A DNA stretch of 45,568 bases. Origin: JBAVEL01 sp049587715. GTDB lineage: Bacteria > Bacteroidota > Ignavibacteria > UBA10030 > UBA6906. A program made the translations under genes and the position numbers. The DNA lies in NCBI GenBank assembly GCA_049587715.1, contig JBAVEL010000137.1, positions 1 through 45,568 on the forward strand. The letters run 5' to 3'. This document shows, one piece after another, positions 1 through 9,477 of this stretch; position 1 is the stretch's first letter, and every line of letters starts with the position of its first letter. The notes beneath the pieces were generated by a model. It saw only the letters and a list, made by a program, of their open reading frames with translations. It did no database searches and was not told the DNA's origin.

Positions 1-730
1 GGGCCGACCCGCCGCGGGTCAGCACCGTGCCGCCCGCGTCGGCCCGGGATGCCACGATGCCTCCGTAGACCCCGGACGCATAGAGAATGCCGATGCTGGT
101 GTTCCCGTTGCGGGTCACCGTCTGGACTCCCGGCTGCGACTGAAGCCATGTCTCGAGCTGCGCCATGGCCGCGGGAAGGTTGGCGGGATTCCCGCCCAGA
201 TCGGTGTTGAGCCTGGTCCGGGCGGCCTCCTGCGTGGCGGCGATCGCCCCGAACTCCTGCGTCGTGAAGTCGGAGTACACCGTCACCACGGTCAAGGCGG
301 AAACCGAGAGCACGGGGGCGGCGCCCTGGAGCACCGCGGCCGCGGCGCGGAGGCGAATCTGGCCGGGGGTGCTCTCCAGAAGCTGGACATAGTTGCCGTA
401 GATCTTGTCTCCGGCAATCTCGTCGCCGTGGGTGGCAAGCCCGCCGTCGTCGTACAGGAGCGCCAGGGTATCGATGGGAACTCCGTTCTGATCCAGCCGC
501 TCCAGACGGATGAGAGTGTCCAGAACCCGAAGCTGGGCGGGCACCGTGAGGCGCACAAGCACCACCGTGGCCCTGTTGACGATGATCCCGCCGGGCGTGG
601 CGCTCACCGCGCCGAGGGAAGGCGGGGCGGCGGGCGGCGAGACGGGCGCACTCTCATCCTTGCTGCAGGACCCGGAGAGAACCGCCAGGAGCACCACCAG
701 GGCGGCCGAAGCCAGTAAACCTCTCTTCAT
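1..730 (-). CDS. Predicted lipoprotein, 3' end beyond the window
   Basis: The frame is open from ATG at 730 to the window edge, giving 243 residues of a longer protein. GGAGGT lies 6 bases before the ATG. The N-terminus is a short basic stretch and a hydrophobic core ending in LSGSC, with Cys22 the likely lipidated residue; the lipobox is imperfect because Ser stands at -3. After an Ala/Pro-rich linker (about 23-45) comes a beta-rich region containing GDEIAGDKIYGNY, a motif seen in bacterial secreted Ig-like domains of the DDG...GDGIY type. A Gly-rich region follows near the cut end. A strong promoter lies upstream at 857-885. The specific function is not recognisable. The export call is fairly secure; the domain comparison is inference. 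Confidence 0.75.
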   Translation of the reverse strand, partial: MKRGLLASAALVVLLAVLSGSCSKDESAPVSPPAAPPSLGAVSATPGGIIVNRATVVLVRLTVPAQLRVLDTLIRLERLDQNGVPIDTLALLYDDGGLATHGDEIAGDKIYGNYVQLLESTPGQIRLRAAAAVLQGAAPVLSVSALTVVTVYSDFTTQEFGAIAATQEAARTRLNTDLGGNPANLPAAMAQLETWLQSQPGVQTVTRNGNTSIGILYASGVYGGIVASRADAGGTVLTRGGSA

Positions 731-856
731 CGGAGACCTCCGTGTATTGGTTGGAAAAGGGGCCCCAAAAACCGTAGCTTCCCTGGGAAAGCCGGCGTGC
801 AGGAACCGCCGCCAAGAAGGCCCTCCGGGGCGTCATCCTATTGACTGATGATGAAA

Positions 857-885
857 AGTATAATTCTTTTGAACTCTATTGTCAA
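857..885 (-). promoter_or_regulatory. Sigma70-type promoter for the lipoprotein gene
   Basis: On the minus strand, TTGACA (880-885) and TATACT (857-862) are separated by exactly 17 bases in an AT-rich island of an otherwise GC-rich window. The predicted transcript start near 850 leaves a leader of about 120 bases before the ATG at 730. No convincing plus-strand promoter for the divergent gene at 941 was found in the same gap. Confidence 0.75.
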
Positions 886-940
886 TGAGAAGCCATAAGC
901 ATAATCCCCGCAACGAAGACCCCGGGCGAAAGGACCTGCC

Positions 941-1336
941 ATGAGCACCCCGCAGAAACCCCCCACCGGCTCCATAGTCTGGGCTGATCTGACAGTCCCT
1001 GATGCGGGGCCGATTTCGGAGTTCTACAGGGAAGTGGTAGGATGGAACCCGGAGGGGGTGGCGATGGGGGACCATGAGGACTACTCGATGCTCCCCCCGG
1101 GAGGCGGCGAGCCCCAGGCAGGCATATGCCATGCCCGCGGGGTGAACCGGGACCTCCCCCCGCAGTGGCTTCTGTATGTGACGGTGGGGGACATCCAGGC
1201 CGCGGCCCGGCGCTGCAGGGAGCTGGGAGGAAGCGTGCTGGCGGGCCCCCGGGCCACCATGGGAGGCACCTACTGCGTCATCCGGGATCCGGCGGGAGCC
1301 GTCATGGCCCTCCTGGAACAGGGGGAGGGGACATGA
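941..1336 (+). CDS. VOC (glyoxalase/bleomycin-resistance) family protein
   Basis: This 131-residue protein has the length and layout of a single VOC module pair: an opening beta strand (SIVWADLTVPD), then FYREVVGW, the paired strand WLLYVTVGDI, the helix AARRCRELGG, and the closing GGTYCVIRDPAGAVMALLE. That ending matches the CDD-family closing strand of VOC proteins of the 27 kDa antigen/YdcJ-like type. I could not assign a complete set of metal ligands, so substrate and metal dependence are unknown. AAAGGA precedes the ATG by 6 bases. Its TGA overlaps the ATG of the pseudouridine synthase (ATGA at 1333-1336), so the two are probably translated together. Confidence 0.85.
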   Translation: MSTPQKPPTGSIVWADLTVPDAGPISEFYREVVGWNPEGVAMGDHEDYSMLPPGGGEPQAGICHARGVNRDLPPQWLLYVTVGDIQAAARRCRELGGSVLAGPRATMGGTYCVIRDPAGAVMALLEQGEGT

Positions 1337-2067
1337 AGGACCAGGAGATCACGATTCTCTTCGAGAACGAAGACTACGCGGCGGCGGCCAAGCCCGAGGG
1401 GATGGCCACCATCCCGGAACGGAGCCGCACGGGAGAGGACCTCTGTACCCTGCTCGGCACCCGCCTGGGGCAGAGACTCTTCACCGTGCACAGACTGGAC
1501 AAGGAGGTGAGCGGGGTGGTGATCTTCGCCCGGAACCCCGCCGCGCACAAACACCTGAACCTGCAGTTCGACCGCCGCGAGGTGAAGAAACAGTACGTGG
1601 GGCTCCTGGCGGGCGCGGTGGAGAAGGAAAGCGGAGTCATCGACATTCCCCTGCGCGTGTTCGGATCGGGACGGACGGGGGCGGACAAGCGGAAAGGAAA
1701 ACCGAGCAAGACCTACTTCGACGTGCTCGCGCGCTCCCCGGACTGCACGCTGGTGCGGCTCCGCCCCGTGACGGGACGCCGCCACCAGATCCGGGCGCAC
1801 TGTTACCTCATCGGACATCCCGTGGCAGGGGATGCGCGCTACGGGGAGCCGGGAGGGGGCGCCGGGTTCCCCCGCCTCATGCTTCACGCCCTGGAGATCC
1901 GGTTCCTGCTGTGCTCGGGGGAGCAGGCCGCCGTGCGGTGTCCTCCGGGAGAATCCTTCCGGCGGATCATCCGGGAGAAGGTGGGAGAAGCCGCCGATGA
2001 GGCCTGCGTGCGCGGAGACCGAACCCCGCACAACCCCGCCCCCTCCCCTCCCGCCCCGCACCCCTGA
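1333..2067 (+). CDS. RluA-family RNA pseudouridine synthase
   Basis: This 244-residue protein isomerises uridine to pseudouridine in rRNA or tRNA in the cytoplasm. It carries the family signature HRLDKEVSG with catalytic Asp56, and the later motif LRPVTGRRHQIRAH that shapes the RNA-binding cleft. No N-terminal S4 domain is present, so it is a short RluA/RluE/TruC-like form whose target site cannot be read from the sequence. The start at 1333 lies in an ATGA overlap with the VOC gene. The last 15 or so residues are Pro/Ala-rich and look disordered; they may simply be an extended tail in GC-rich DNA. Confidence 0.9.
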   Translation: MKDQEITILFENEDYAAAAKPEGMATIPERSRTGEDLCTLLGTRLGQRLFTVHRLDKEVSGVVIFARNPAAHKHLNLQFDRREVKKQYVGLLAGAVEKESGVIDIPLRVFGSGRTGADKRKGKPSKTYFDVLARSPDCTLVRLRPVTGRRHQIRAHCYLIGHPVAGDARYGEPGGGAGFPRLMLHALEIRFLLCSGEQAAVRCPPGESFRRIIREKVGEAADEACVRGDRTPHNPAPSPPAPHP

Positions 2068-2127
2068 GGGCGGCCCTCCCGGACCCAGGGGGACGGATCG
2101 GGGACCCTCGGGACTGCCCCCGCGTTA

Positions 2128-2156
2128 TTGCACTCCGACTCCGTCTTTCGTATGTT
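2128..2156 (+). promoter_or_regulatory. Possible promoter for the GH57-like gene
   Basis: TTGCAC (2128-2133) and TATGTT (2151-2156) are 17 bases apart in the 161-base gap after the pseudouridine synthase gene. The match is 3 of 6 at -35 and 4 of 6 at -10, so this is only a candidate. Transcription from it would give a leader of about 65 bases before the ATG at 2229. A small GAGGG/CCCTC inverted repeat at the start of the gap is too short to call a terminator. Confidence 0.35.
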
Positions 2157-2228
2157 GCATCCGGCGGCAGTGCCGGGCCTGCGGGTCTCTCCTCCGGCGC
2201 ATGCCGCCTTTGTGTGGGAGGTGCATGC

Positions 2229-5200
2229 ATGCGGAGACCATTCATACAACGCCTCATCAGAGGCGCGGTTCTGGCCGGCGCGATGCTCGTCGCGCCGGGC
2301 CCCTCATCCGCACGCGCGGGGGAGGAACCATCCCTCAACCCGCCCATCTACATTGCCTTCCTCTGGCACATGCATCAGCCGATCTACTGGCCCTACGAGA
2401 GCTTGATTCAGACGGACCAGAACGGACGGTACTCCTACTCCGTGGTGGACATCCACAACCAGCGCTGGGGCCCCTACACCTCCTGGCCCAGAACCGCCGT
2501 GCAGTCGGGGATCAACGCCGGGCTCCCCCATTTCGGGGCGCAGGTCAGCTTCTCGGGCTCCCTGATCGAGAACCTGAATGCCCTGGAAGCGGCGGGCAAC
2601 GGCAACTTCCAGAACTGGAAGTCCCACTGGAACGCGGTGCGGACGCAGAACACCACCCTGGGGAATCCCCGCATGGACATGGTGGCATTCGGCTACCACC
2701 ACCCCCTCATGGGACTCATCGAGTACCAGGACATCCGGCGCCAGATTCAGGCCCACCGGCAGATCATGGCAGCCAGCTTTGCGGGCATCCCCTCGCGGGG
2801 GATCTTCCCGCCCGAGAACGCCTTCTCCCCCCGGATGATCCCCGCCCTGGCGGACGAAGGGATCGAATGGGTGCTGGTGGACAACATCCATTTTGACCGG
2901 GCCGCCGCCGGATACCCGTTCAGCACCTCCGGGAACCTGTACGAACCCAACAAGGCGGACATACGGAACCCCGACCCTGGGGACTGGGTGCAGTTGAACG
3001 GACTCTGGGCCCCCACGCGCAACTCGGCGCGCTGGGGACGGCAGCCCCACCGGGTGGAGTACATCGACCCCGCCACCGGCGCTTCCCGGAAGATCATCGC
3101 CGTTCCCACCGACCGTTACCTGGGGAACGAGGACGGGCGGGGCGGCTTCGGGGCCCTCAACTACGAATACGTGATGAGCCAGTTGGAGGCCTTCAACACC
3201 GACCCGGATCATCCCATCCTGATCGTCCTCCACCATGACGGGGACAACTACGGCGGCGGGAGCGACGCCTACTACAACAGCAACTTCCAGAGCTTCGTGA
3301 GCTGGCTGCTGGCCAACCCCTCCCGGTTCCAGTGCACCACCGTGGAGGATTACCTGGAGATGTACCCCCCGCATACAGCCGACGTGATCCACATCGAGGA
3401 CGGAAGCTGGAGCGGGGCCGACAACGGGGATCCGGAGTTCAAGAAGTGGAACGGGGACCCCTCGGCGGGGTACAGCCCGGACCGGAACAGCTGGGGCGTC
3501 ATCACGGCGGCCAGGAACTATGTGGCCACGGCGGAGCAGATCAACCCCTCCTCCCCCAACACACAGAACGCCTGGCGGCATTTCCTGAACGGCGAGGCCA
3601 GCGACTACTGGTACTGGGACGGGTCGCAGAACGGCATCTGGGACTCCCACCCCGCGCGCGCAGCCAACCTGGCCCTCCCCTATGCGCAGGCGGTGACCGG
3701 AGGGGGGCCGGATCTGCCCCCCCCCACGATCTACTCCCCCCAGCGGGAGCCGTACAACCCGGGGGCCACGGAGTGGGGCATCAACCAGAGCTCCGACTTC
3801 ACGGTCTGGACATACGTCTATGATCTCGCCGGCCTCCAGCGCGTCACCCTGAAGTTCCGGACGGACCTGGACGGGGTGAACTCGGCATCCAACGTCCACA
3901 ACGAGACCTATGCGGGAGGGAGCGACGTCACGGCCTGGACGGAGGCGGCCATGACGGGGACGGTGATTCCATCCCAGACCAATCCCCAGCCGATTGTGAA
4001 GGCAAACGAATACGCGGCCCGGATCAGCGGGCTGCTGAACGTGCTGGCGGACTACTACGTGGAGGCGGTGGACAGCAACGGGAACACGGCCCGCTCCCCC
4101 ATCCTGCATGTCTGGGTGGGACCCCACGCGGGGAGCGGGGGAAGTCCCGAGGTGAGCTGGACTCCCGTCGCCCCCACACGGGACGACACCATCCGGATCA
4201 CCATCCGGAACGCCGTCCAGGGGGGAAAGCTCCACTGGGGCGTGAACAATGCGGGGAGTTCGTGGCAGACCCCCGCCGCCCTCTACTGGCCCGCCGGCAG
4301 CGCGCTCTTCAACGGGACGGGACCGGCCGTGGAAAGCCCCCTGGCGGGACCCGACTCGGGCAGGCTGACGATCCGGATCGGCCCCTTCAACAACCCGGGG
4401 CAGACGGTGGAGCGGGTGGCCTTCGTGATCCATTACAACGACAACACCTGGAACAACAACAACGGGCAGGACTTCCACATCGAGATCGGAGGCAACCCCC
4501 CGCCCCCCCAGGGATATCTCATGGACGGAATCCTGGACAGCGCGGGGGCGGCGGCCGCAACCGCGGGCGGCCTCACGCTCTACCTGGACTGGAACGGAGT
4601 GCAGCTCTATGCCGCCACCCAGTCGGCCCAGAGCCAGGGGGGAGACATGTTCATCGTGGTGGCCGATTCGGACCGTTCCCCCGTGAACGCCATGTGGGCC
4701 AAGGCGGGAAGCGTGGCGGCATGGAACGCCTTCCTGGGGAACGAGAGCACGAACAACTGGTCGGGATGGTTCAACAGTCAGGGAGGCCAGACCACGGGAA
4801 ACGGCGTGCACGAGGCGGGCACGGTGCTGGAGGGGGCCCTGAACCTGGAATCCACATTCGGGAGGATCCCGCCGGTCGTCTATATCGCCGTGGGAAGATA
4901 TCAGACGCAGGACGGGGGAGCGCTCACGGGACAGGTTCCCTCAGGAAACGGAAACGGCACGATGGAGCACGCGGAGTTCTATGCCTACCGGCTGGATTCG
5001 GCGCTGGCGGCTCCCCCGGCGCCCCTTCTTGCAGAGCCCGCAGACGGCGATTCGGGACAGCCCCTCTCGCCCACCCTCCGCTGGCATCCGGCTTCCGGGG
5101 CCACCTCCTACGGACTCCAGGCGGCGACGGACTCGCTGTTCGGCGGCGGCTTTGCGGCCAACCTGACGGCTCTTGCGGACACATTCCGGACTGTCGGGCC

Positions 5201-6068
5201 ACTTGCTCCCAACACACCGTACTACTGGCGCGTGGGGGGGCGGAACCCGGGAGGATGGGGCCCCTGGTCGGAGGTGCGCCGCTTCACCACGCTCCAGACT
5301 CCCCCCGAGGCGGTGATGCTCCTCTGGCCCGAACAGGGGGCGGCCACAGGGGACAGCGTGAGGCTCCTCTGGAGACGGGGAAGCGCAGGCGCGACGCACT
5401 ACCGGGTGGATCTGGCCGTGGACTCCACCTTTGCGGGGGCCCAGAGCGATTCGGGCCTCACAGACACCTCCAGGACATTCGCTTCCCTCGCCCACTCCCG
5501 CACCTACTGGTGGCGGGTGCGGGCCCGGAATGGAGCGGGGTGGGGAACCTGGAGCGACACGCGGCGCTTCACCGTCCTGGCCGGGATCACGACCGTCCAG
5601 GTTCCCTGCACGCCCGGCTGGAACCTGCGCTCAAACCCCGTGATCAGATCAGACGATTCGGTCCGGTCGCTCTACCCCGGATCCGTGTTTCCCCACGCAT
5701 TCCGTTTTCTCGCGGGGGCGGGATACCTTCCCGATTTCCGGATGGAGCAGGGAGCGGGATACTGGCTCAAGTTCGCGGAAGCGGGGACGGCGCTCATCGA
5801 GGGGGCGGAGGCGGCCGAGGACACCATCGGACTGGCATCCGGATGGAATCTGGTGGGATCGGTGTCCGACACGGCCGACACGCTTCTCGTCCTGACAATC
5901 CCGGACAGCATCCGGGCATCCTCTTTCTTCGGCTACGAGGGGAGCTACGCCGTCGCCCCGGCGCTCCTTCCCGGACGGGGATACTGGGTGAAGGCACACG
6001 CGCCGGGTCTCATGGTGATCCGGGCTCAGGCACGCGCCGGGAGGAACCCCGGGGCCCGGGGGCGGTGA
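2229..6068 (+). CDS. Secreted multidomain GH57-like glycoside hydrolase with starch-binding-like module
   Basis: This 1279-residue exported protein probably acts on an alpha-glucan outside the cytoplasm. The ATG at 2229 has GGAGGT 6 bases upstream. A Sec signal peptide covers residues 1-30 (cleavage after ARA). Residues 36-480 resemble the GH57 barrel: WHMHQP (His47-His49) is the family's first motif, FPPENAF (Glu196) matches the third, and HHDGDN (Asp337, Asp339) is a candidate for the acidic fourth. About 640-753 looks like a CBM25/53 starch-binding fold (WNNNNGQDF at 741). About 760-920 is a beta-sandwich of unknown type. About 925-1118 holds two fibronectin-III-like repeats. Residues 1119-1279 form a C-terminal module with two GWNL/GYW(V/L)K repeats, common in secreted proteins of FCB-related phyla. 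The exact substrate and the catalytic pair are inferred. Confidence 0.8.
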   Translation: MRRPFIQRLIRGAVLAGAMLVAPGPSSARAGEEPSLNPPIYIAFLWHMHQPIYWPYESLIQTDQNGRYSYSVVDIHNQRWGPYTSWPRTAVQSGINAGLPHFGAQVSFSGSLIENLNALEAAGNGNFQNWKSHWNAVRTQNTTLGNPRMDMVAFGYHHPLMGLIEYQDIRRQIQAHRQIMAASFAGIPSRGIFPPENAFSPRMIPALADEGIEWVLVDNIHFDRAAAGYPFSTSGNLYEPNKADIRNPDPGDWVQLNGLWAPTRNSARWGRQPHRVEYIDPATGASRKIIAVPTDRYLGNEDGRGGFGALNYEYVMSQLEAFNTDPDHPILIVLHHDGDNYGGGSDAYYNSNFQSFVSWLLANPSRFQCTTVEDYLEMYPPHTADVIHIEDGSWSGADNGDPEFKKWNGDPSAGYSPDRNSWGVITAARNYVATAEQINPSSPNTQNAWRHFLNGEASDYWYWDGSQNGIWDSHPARAANLALPYAQAVTGGGPDLPPPTIYSPQREPYNPGATEWGINQSSDFTVWTYVYDLAGLQRVTLKFRTDLDGVNSASNVHNETYAGGSDVTAWTEAAMTGTVIPSQTNPQPIVKANEYAARISGLLNVLADYYVEAVDSNGNTARSPILHVWVGPHAGSGGSPEVSWTPVAPTRDDTIRITIRNAVQGGKLHWGVNNAGSSWQTPAALYWPAGSALFNGTGPAVESPLAGPDSGRLTIRIGPFNNPGQTVERVAFVIHYNDNTWNNNNGQDFHIEIGGNPPPPQGYLMDGILDSAGAAAATAGGLTLYLDWNGVQLYAATQSAQSQGGDMFIVVADSDRSPVNAMWAKAGSVAAWNAFLGNESTNNWSGWFNSQGGQTTGNGVHEAGTVLEGALNLESTFGRIPPVVYIAVGRYQTQDGGALTGQVPSGNGNGTMEHAEFYAYRLDSALAAPPAPLLAEPADGDSGQPLSPTLRWHPASGATSYGLQAATDSLFGGGFAANLTALADTFRTVGPLAPNTPYYWRVGGRNPGGWGPWSEVRRFTTLQTPPEAVMLLWPEQGAATGDSVRLLWRRGSAGATHYRVDLAVDSTFAGAQSDSGLTDTSRTFASLAHSRTYWWRVRARNGAGWGTWSDTRRFTVLAGITTVQVPCTPGWNLRSNPVIRSDDSVRSLYPGSVFPHAFRFLAGAGYLPDFRMEQGAGYWLKFAEAGTALIEGAEAAEDTIGLASGWNLVGSVSDTADTLLVLTIPDSIRASSFFGYEGSYAVAPALLPGRGYWVKAHAPGLMVIRAQARAGRNPGARGR

Positions 6069-6123
6069 CGGCGCCGCCGCAGGGCGGGCCGCACCCAGGA
6101 GTCACAGAAGGAGAGATCATCCC

Positions 6124-7536
6124 ATGCAGCTTCAGTTCGAGGGGGCGGCCCGCACCGTCACCGGCTCCATGCACGTGCTCCGCGTGGGCGCTGACACGGT
6201 GCTCCTGGACTGCGGCATGTTCCACGGCCGGCGGGAAGAGGCCCGCAAGAGAAACAGCGAGTTTCCCTTCGTCCCCGCGGACATCGCCGCCGTCCTGCTC
6301 TCTCATGCCCACATCGACCACAGCGGCAACCTTCCCGGCCTGGTGAAGCAGGGATTCCGGGGCCCCGTCTATTGCACGCATGCCACCCGGAGTCTCTGCG
6401 AGGTGATGCTGAAGGACAGCGCCTACATCCAGGAGAAGGATGCCGATTTCATCAGCCGGAGACACAGGAAGAAGCACCTCCCCCCCGTGGAGCCCCTCTA
6501 CACGCCCGAAGACGTGGACGCCACCCTCCCCCTTCTGCGCGGGAAGGACTACGGAGAGCGGTTCGATGTGACGGAGGGGATTGCGTGCGTATTCGAAGAC
6601 GCCGGGCACATTCTGGGATCGGCGGGCATGGCCCTCCGGCTGCGGGAGAGGAACCGGGAGCGGGTCCTGGGCTTCACGGGGGATCTGGGAAGGCCGCGCC
6701 TTCCGATCCTCCGGGACCCCGTCTTCATCGGGCGGGACGAACCCCTGGACTACCTGATCAGCGAGAGCACCTACGGAGGGCGGTTCCACGCGCCGGTGGA
6801 GCAGATGGAAACCCAGCTCCTGGGCCCGCTGCGCCGCGCCATGGACCGGAAGGGGAAGATCATCATCCCCGCCTTCAGCGTGGGAAGAACCCAGGAGCTG
6901 GTCTATGTGCTGAACAAGCTGAGCAACCGGGGGCTGATCGGGCACCTCCCCGTCTTCGTGGACAGCCCCCTCTCGGTGAACGTGACGGGGGTGTTCCGGA
7001 AGCATCCCGAGTGTTTCGATGCCGAGACCCTGGCCGTTCTCCAGTCGGACGCGGACCACGATCCCTTCGGCTTTGAGCGGCTGACCTACATCCGGGATGT
7101 GGAGCAGTCCAGGGAGCTGAACGAGCGGCCGGGTCCCTTTCTGGTGATCTCGGCGTCGGGGATGTGCGAGGCGGGGCGCATCGTGCACCATTTGGCCAAC
7201 AGCGTGACGGATCCCCGCAACATGATTCTCATCGTGGGCTACCAGGCGGAACACACGCTCGGAAAGAAGCTGGTGCTGGGGGAATCCCCCGTGAACATCT
7301 TCGGAGAGCCGCACGATGTGCGGGCGGAAGTGGCCGTGCTCAACTCCTTCAGCGGCCACGCCGACGGGAACGAGCTCCGGTCCTACATCGCCCGCTGCGA
7401 CCCCGAGCGCCTGCGCCGCGTCTTTCTTGTGCACGGAGACGAGGACCAGGAGGAGAAGCTGGCCGCCGCCCTGAGGGACGCCGGGGTCCGGCCGGTCGCG
7501 GCGCCCGTACGGGGGGAGAAGGCCGTTCTCGACTGA
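6124..7536 (+). CDS. Beta-CASP metallo-beta-lactamase fold RNA nuclease
   Basis: This 470-residue cytoplasmic protein belongs to the CPSF-73/YSH1-like bacterial MBL RNases. Zinc-ligand motifs are complete: HAHIDH (61-66), GH at 161-162, GFTGDLG with Asp187, and a terminal His437 in VHGDE. The beta-CASP motifs follow: ISESTYGG with Glu214 (motif A) and SGHADGNE with His412 (a later motif). The full length and intact ligands point to an active RNA endo/exonuclease; the target RNAs cannot be told. AAGGAG precedes the ATG. The gap to the upstream hydrolase gene is 55 bases and the barrel gene starts one base after the stop, so the genes are probably co-transcribed, though no functional link is evident. 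Confidence 0.92.
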   Translation: MQLQFEGAARTVTGSMHVLRVGADTVLLDCGMFHGRREEARKRNSEFPFVPADIAAVLLSHAHIDHSGNLPGLVKQGFRGPVYCTHATRSLCEVMLKDSAYIQEKDADFISRRHRKKHLPPVEPLYTPEDVDATLPLLRGKDYGERFDVTEGIACVFEDAGHILGSAGMALRLRERNRERVLGFTGDLGRPRLPILRDPVFIGRDEPLDYLISESTYGGRFHAPVEQMETQLLGPLRRAMDRKGKIIIPAFSVGRTQELVYVLNKLSNRGLIGHLPVFVDSPLSVNVTGVFRKHPECFDAETLAVLQSDADHDPFGFERLTYIRDVEQSRELNERPGPFLVISASGMCEAGRIVHHLANSVTDPRNMILIVGYQAEHTLGKKLVLGESPVNIFGEPHDVRAEVAVLNSFSGHADGNELRSYIARCDPERLRRVFLVHGDEDQEEKLAAALRDAGVRPVAAPVRGEKAVLD

Positions 7537-7537
7537 G

Positions 7538-9466
7538 ATGAGACCGCGGCGGATCCACCGGCTGCTCCCCCTGCTGGCCCTTCTGCATGCCCATGCCCCC
7601 GCCCAGGAGACATTCCGGCCGGAGGAGCCCTCCGCCGCGGTGCCCGTCCGCAGAAACAGCGTGGCAACAACCTTCGAACGGAACCGGAACACGTTCCACT
7701 GGTCGGGCACCGCGGCGCTGGATACGGGCCTCGCCGGCGGCCGGCTGTCGGCGCGGCAGCGGTTTTCTTCCAGCATCATCCTGATGGAGGCCTCGGGAAG
7801 CTCCCCCCAGAGGCGGCTGGTGACCGACGAGTACACGGCCGGGCTCTCCCTCGTCCGGCCCATCTCCCCCCGTCTGGCTGCGCAGGCCTCCTGGTCCTCC
7901 GTGGGATACTCCGACACCAAGGCGGTGGGTCTGAGCACGGCCTCCTCCCATGCCTTCGAGGCGGGCGGGGAGTGGCGGGTGACCGAGGGGGTCACGCTTT
8001 CGCCGCTGGGCGGCTACCGCTGGGAAAACCAGGGGACGGCGGACGACCGGGGACCCCAGTTCACCCTCCAGGGGCGGGTGCGCACGGGGGAGGTTGCAGG
8101 CACTCTCCTCGACGGGGAGGCGCGTTTCCACCAGGAACGGGTCGCGCCGCGGCTGGCGGAAAAACACGGGGCCCGGCTGGGGATCCGGAAGACCTTCGAG
8201 GGTAACACGCGGGACAGCCTGGAGCTGTCGGCCCTCCGGAGCCGGAGGGAGTACTACACGCCCGGGGATTCCACCCGCTCCATCGACAGCCGCCTGGAGA
8301 ACATCCTCGCATTCACCAACCGCCTGGACTACGAACCGGACGGGCGGATGTCGGCATCGCTGTTCATTGCCGTCACGGCGCGGGCGCTCGAGAAGGAAAG
8401 CCGGGCGGCGGGAGGAGGTTCACGGATCCCGGAGGCATTCGGAACGAACATCGACGAGTTCCGACTGGAGACGCACCTGGAGGGCTCCTACCGCTCGGAA
8501 GACGGACGCCGGGAGGCCATGGCCCGCATCGCCTACGGGGAGCGGAACGAGAGCCATGCCGTGATGTGGGGGGGGGAGCAGTCGGGAGCGGCGCGTCCGG
8601 CTTACGAGGAACAGGCGGAGAGGGAGCGGAGCAAGAACAACCTGTCGCGCCGGACCGCGGCCGCCGCCTCGGCCCGGTTCCCCACCCCCTTTTCGGACAC
8701 CCTGCTCGTCACCGGGAGCGCCTCCCTGCTCCGGTACGACACCCCCAGCGATCTGAACAACGAGGAGCGGGACGAGCTGCTGGCGGCCCTCTCCATCACC
8801 AGCCTGCACCGGCTGGGAGAAGCCCTCCATGTGGGGCTCACCCTGGAGGGGAACCTGAGCCATACGGTGTACCTGCTGAGCCGGCGGAGCGCGGGCAACA
8901 ACTACAACCGGGTGCTCCGGTTCTCCCCCCGGGCCCTCTTCACCCCGCAGGGGGGCATCGCCAGCCTGAACACGTTCGAGGTGCTGGCCAACTACACGGT
9001 GTACGACTTCGAGCGGGAGGGGGATGCCGTCCGGAGCTTCTCCTACAGGGAATTCGGATGGATGGATTCCACGCACGTCCCGCTGGGGCGCGCCCTCTCC
9101 CTTGATTTTCTGAGCTATTTGAAGTTCTATGAGCGGGGCCAGCTCCGGTGGAGCGAGTTCAGGGAGCGCACGGAGAACTCCTTCACGGACCTCACGTACC
9201 ACCTGATGGCGGCCTACCATCCTTCGCCGGGGGTCCGGTTCGGGGTGGGATACCGCCGCTTCAGCCAGACCCGGTACGGCTATCCCGGGGGACAGAGGGC
9301 GCGCGAGGGGTCCCTGTTCAGCGAGGGACCGACCTGTCAGGTGGCCTGGGAAAGCGCGGGAAGAGGGGGGATCGTTCTGGAGGGGTGGTATGAGCGAAGC
9401 GGCGGCACAGGGGCCCCGGCGCGGCAGCGCGCCAACATGACCATGAACGTGCGTTTCCATCTCTGA
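7538..9466 (+). CDS. Predicted outer-membrane beta-barrel protein of unknown function
   Basis: This 642-residue protein starts one base after the stop of the nuclease gene. The first 22 residues look like a Sec signal peptide ending near APAQ. The mature part is made of alternating polar and apolar segments of 8-12 residues, rich in Tyr, Trp, Arg and Ser, separated by charged loops, and it ends in NMTMNVRFHL. An amphipathic last strand with a near-terminal Phe is typical of BAM-assembled outer-membrane proteins. No plug, TonB box or known motif is seen. It could instead be a large periplasmic beta-protein, but the final strand favours a barrel. Its substrate or partner is unknown. Confidence 0.7.
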   Translation: MRPRRIHRLLPLLALLHAHAPAQETFRPEEPSAAVPVRRNSVATTFERNRNTFHWSGTAALDTGLAGGRLSARQRFSSSIILMEASGSSPQRRLVTDEYTAGLSLVRPISPRLAAQASWSSVGYSDTKAVGLSTASSHAFEAGGEWRVTEGVTLSPLGGYRWENQGTADDRGPQFTLQGRVRTGEVAGTLLDGEARFHQERVAPRLAEKHGARLGIRKTFEGNTRDSLELSALRSRREYYTPGDSTRSIDSRLENILAFTNRLDYEPDGRMSASLFIAVTARALEKESRAAGGGSRIPEAFGTNIDEFRLETHLEGSYRSEDGRREAMARIAYGERNESHAVMWGGEQSGAARPAYEEQAERERSKNNLSRRTAAAASARFPTPFSDTLLVTGSASLLRYDTPSDLNNEERDELLAALSITSLHRLGEALHVGLTLEGNLSHTVYLLSRRSAGNNYNRVLRFSPRALFTPQGGIASLNTFEVLANYTVYDFEREGDAVRSFSYREFGWMDSTHVPLGRALSLDFLSYLKFYERGQLRWSEFRERTENSFTDLTYHLMAAYHPSPGVRFGVGYRRFSQTRYGYPGGQRAREGSLFSEGPTCQVAWESAGRGGIVLEGWYERSGGTGAPARQRANMTMNVRFHL

Positions 9467-9477
9467 GGGGTGTCCGC

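Noticed and set aside
841..905. Plus-strand promoter for the VOC gene, from TTGACT (841), TTGAAC (869) or TTGTCA (879) with TATAAT (859) or CATAAT (900)
   Set aside because: No pair gives a spacing of 16-18 bases; available combinations are 12, 15, 19 or more.
2304..4811. A long open frame on the minus strand opposite the GH57-like gene
   Set aside because: It mirrors the codon periodicity of a GC-rich gene, has repetitive Val/Gly/His-rich composition and no domain, and the plus-strand frame has clear motifs and a signal peptide.
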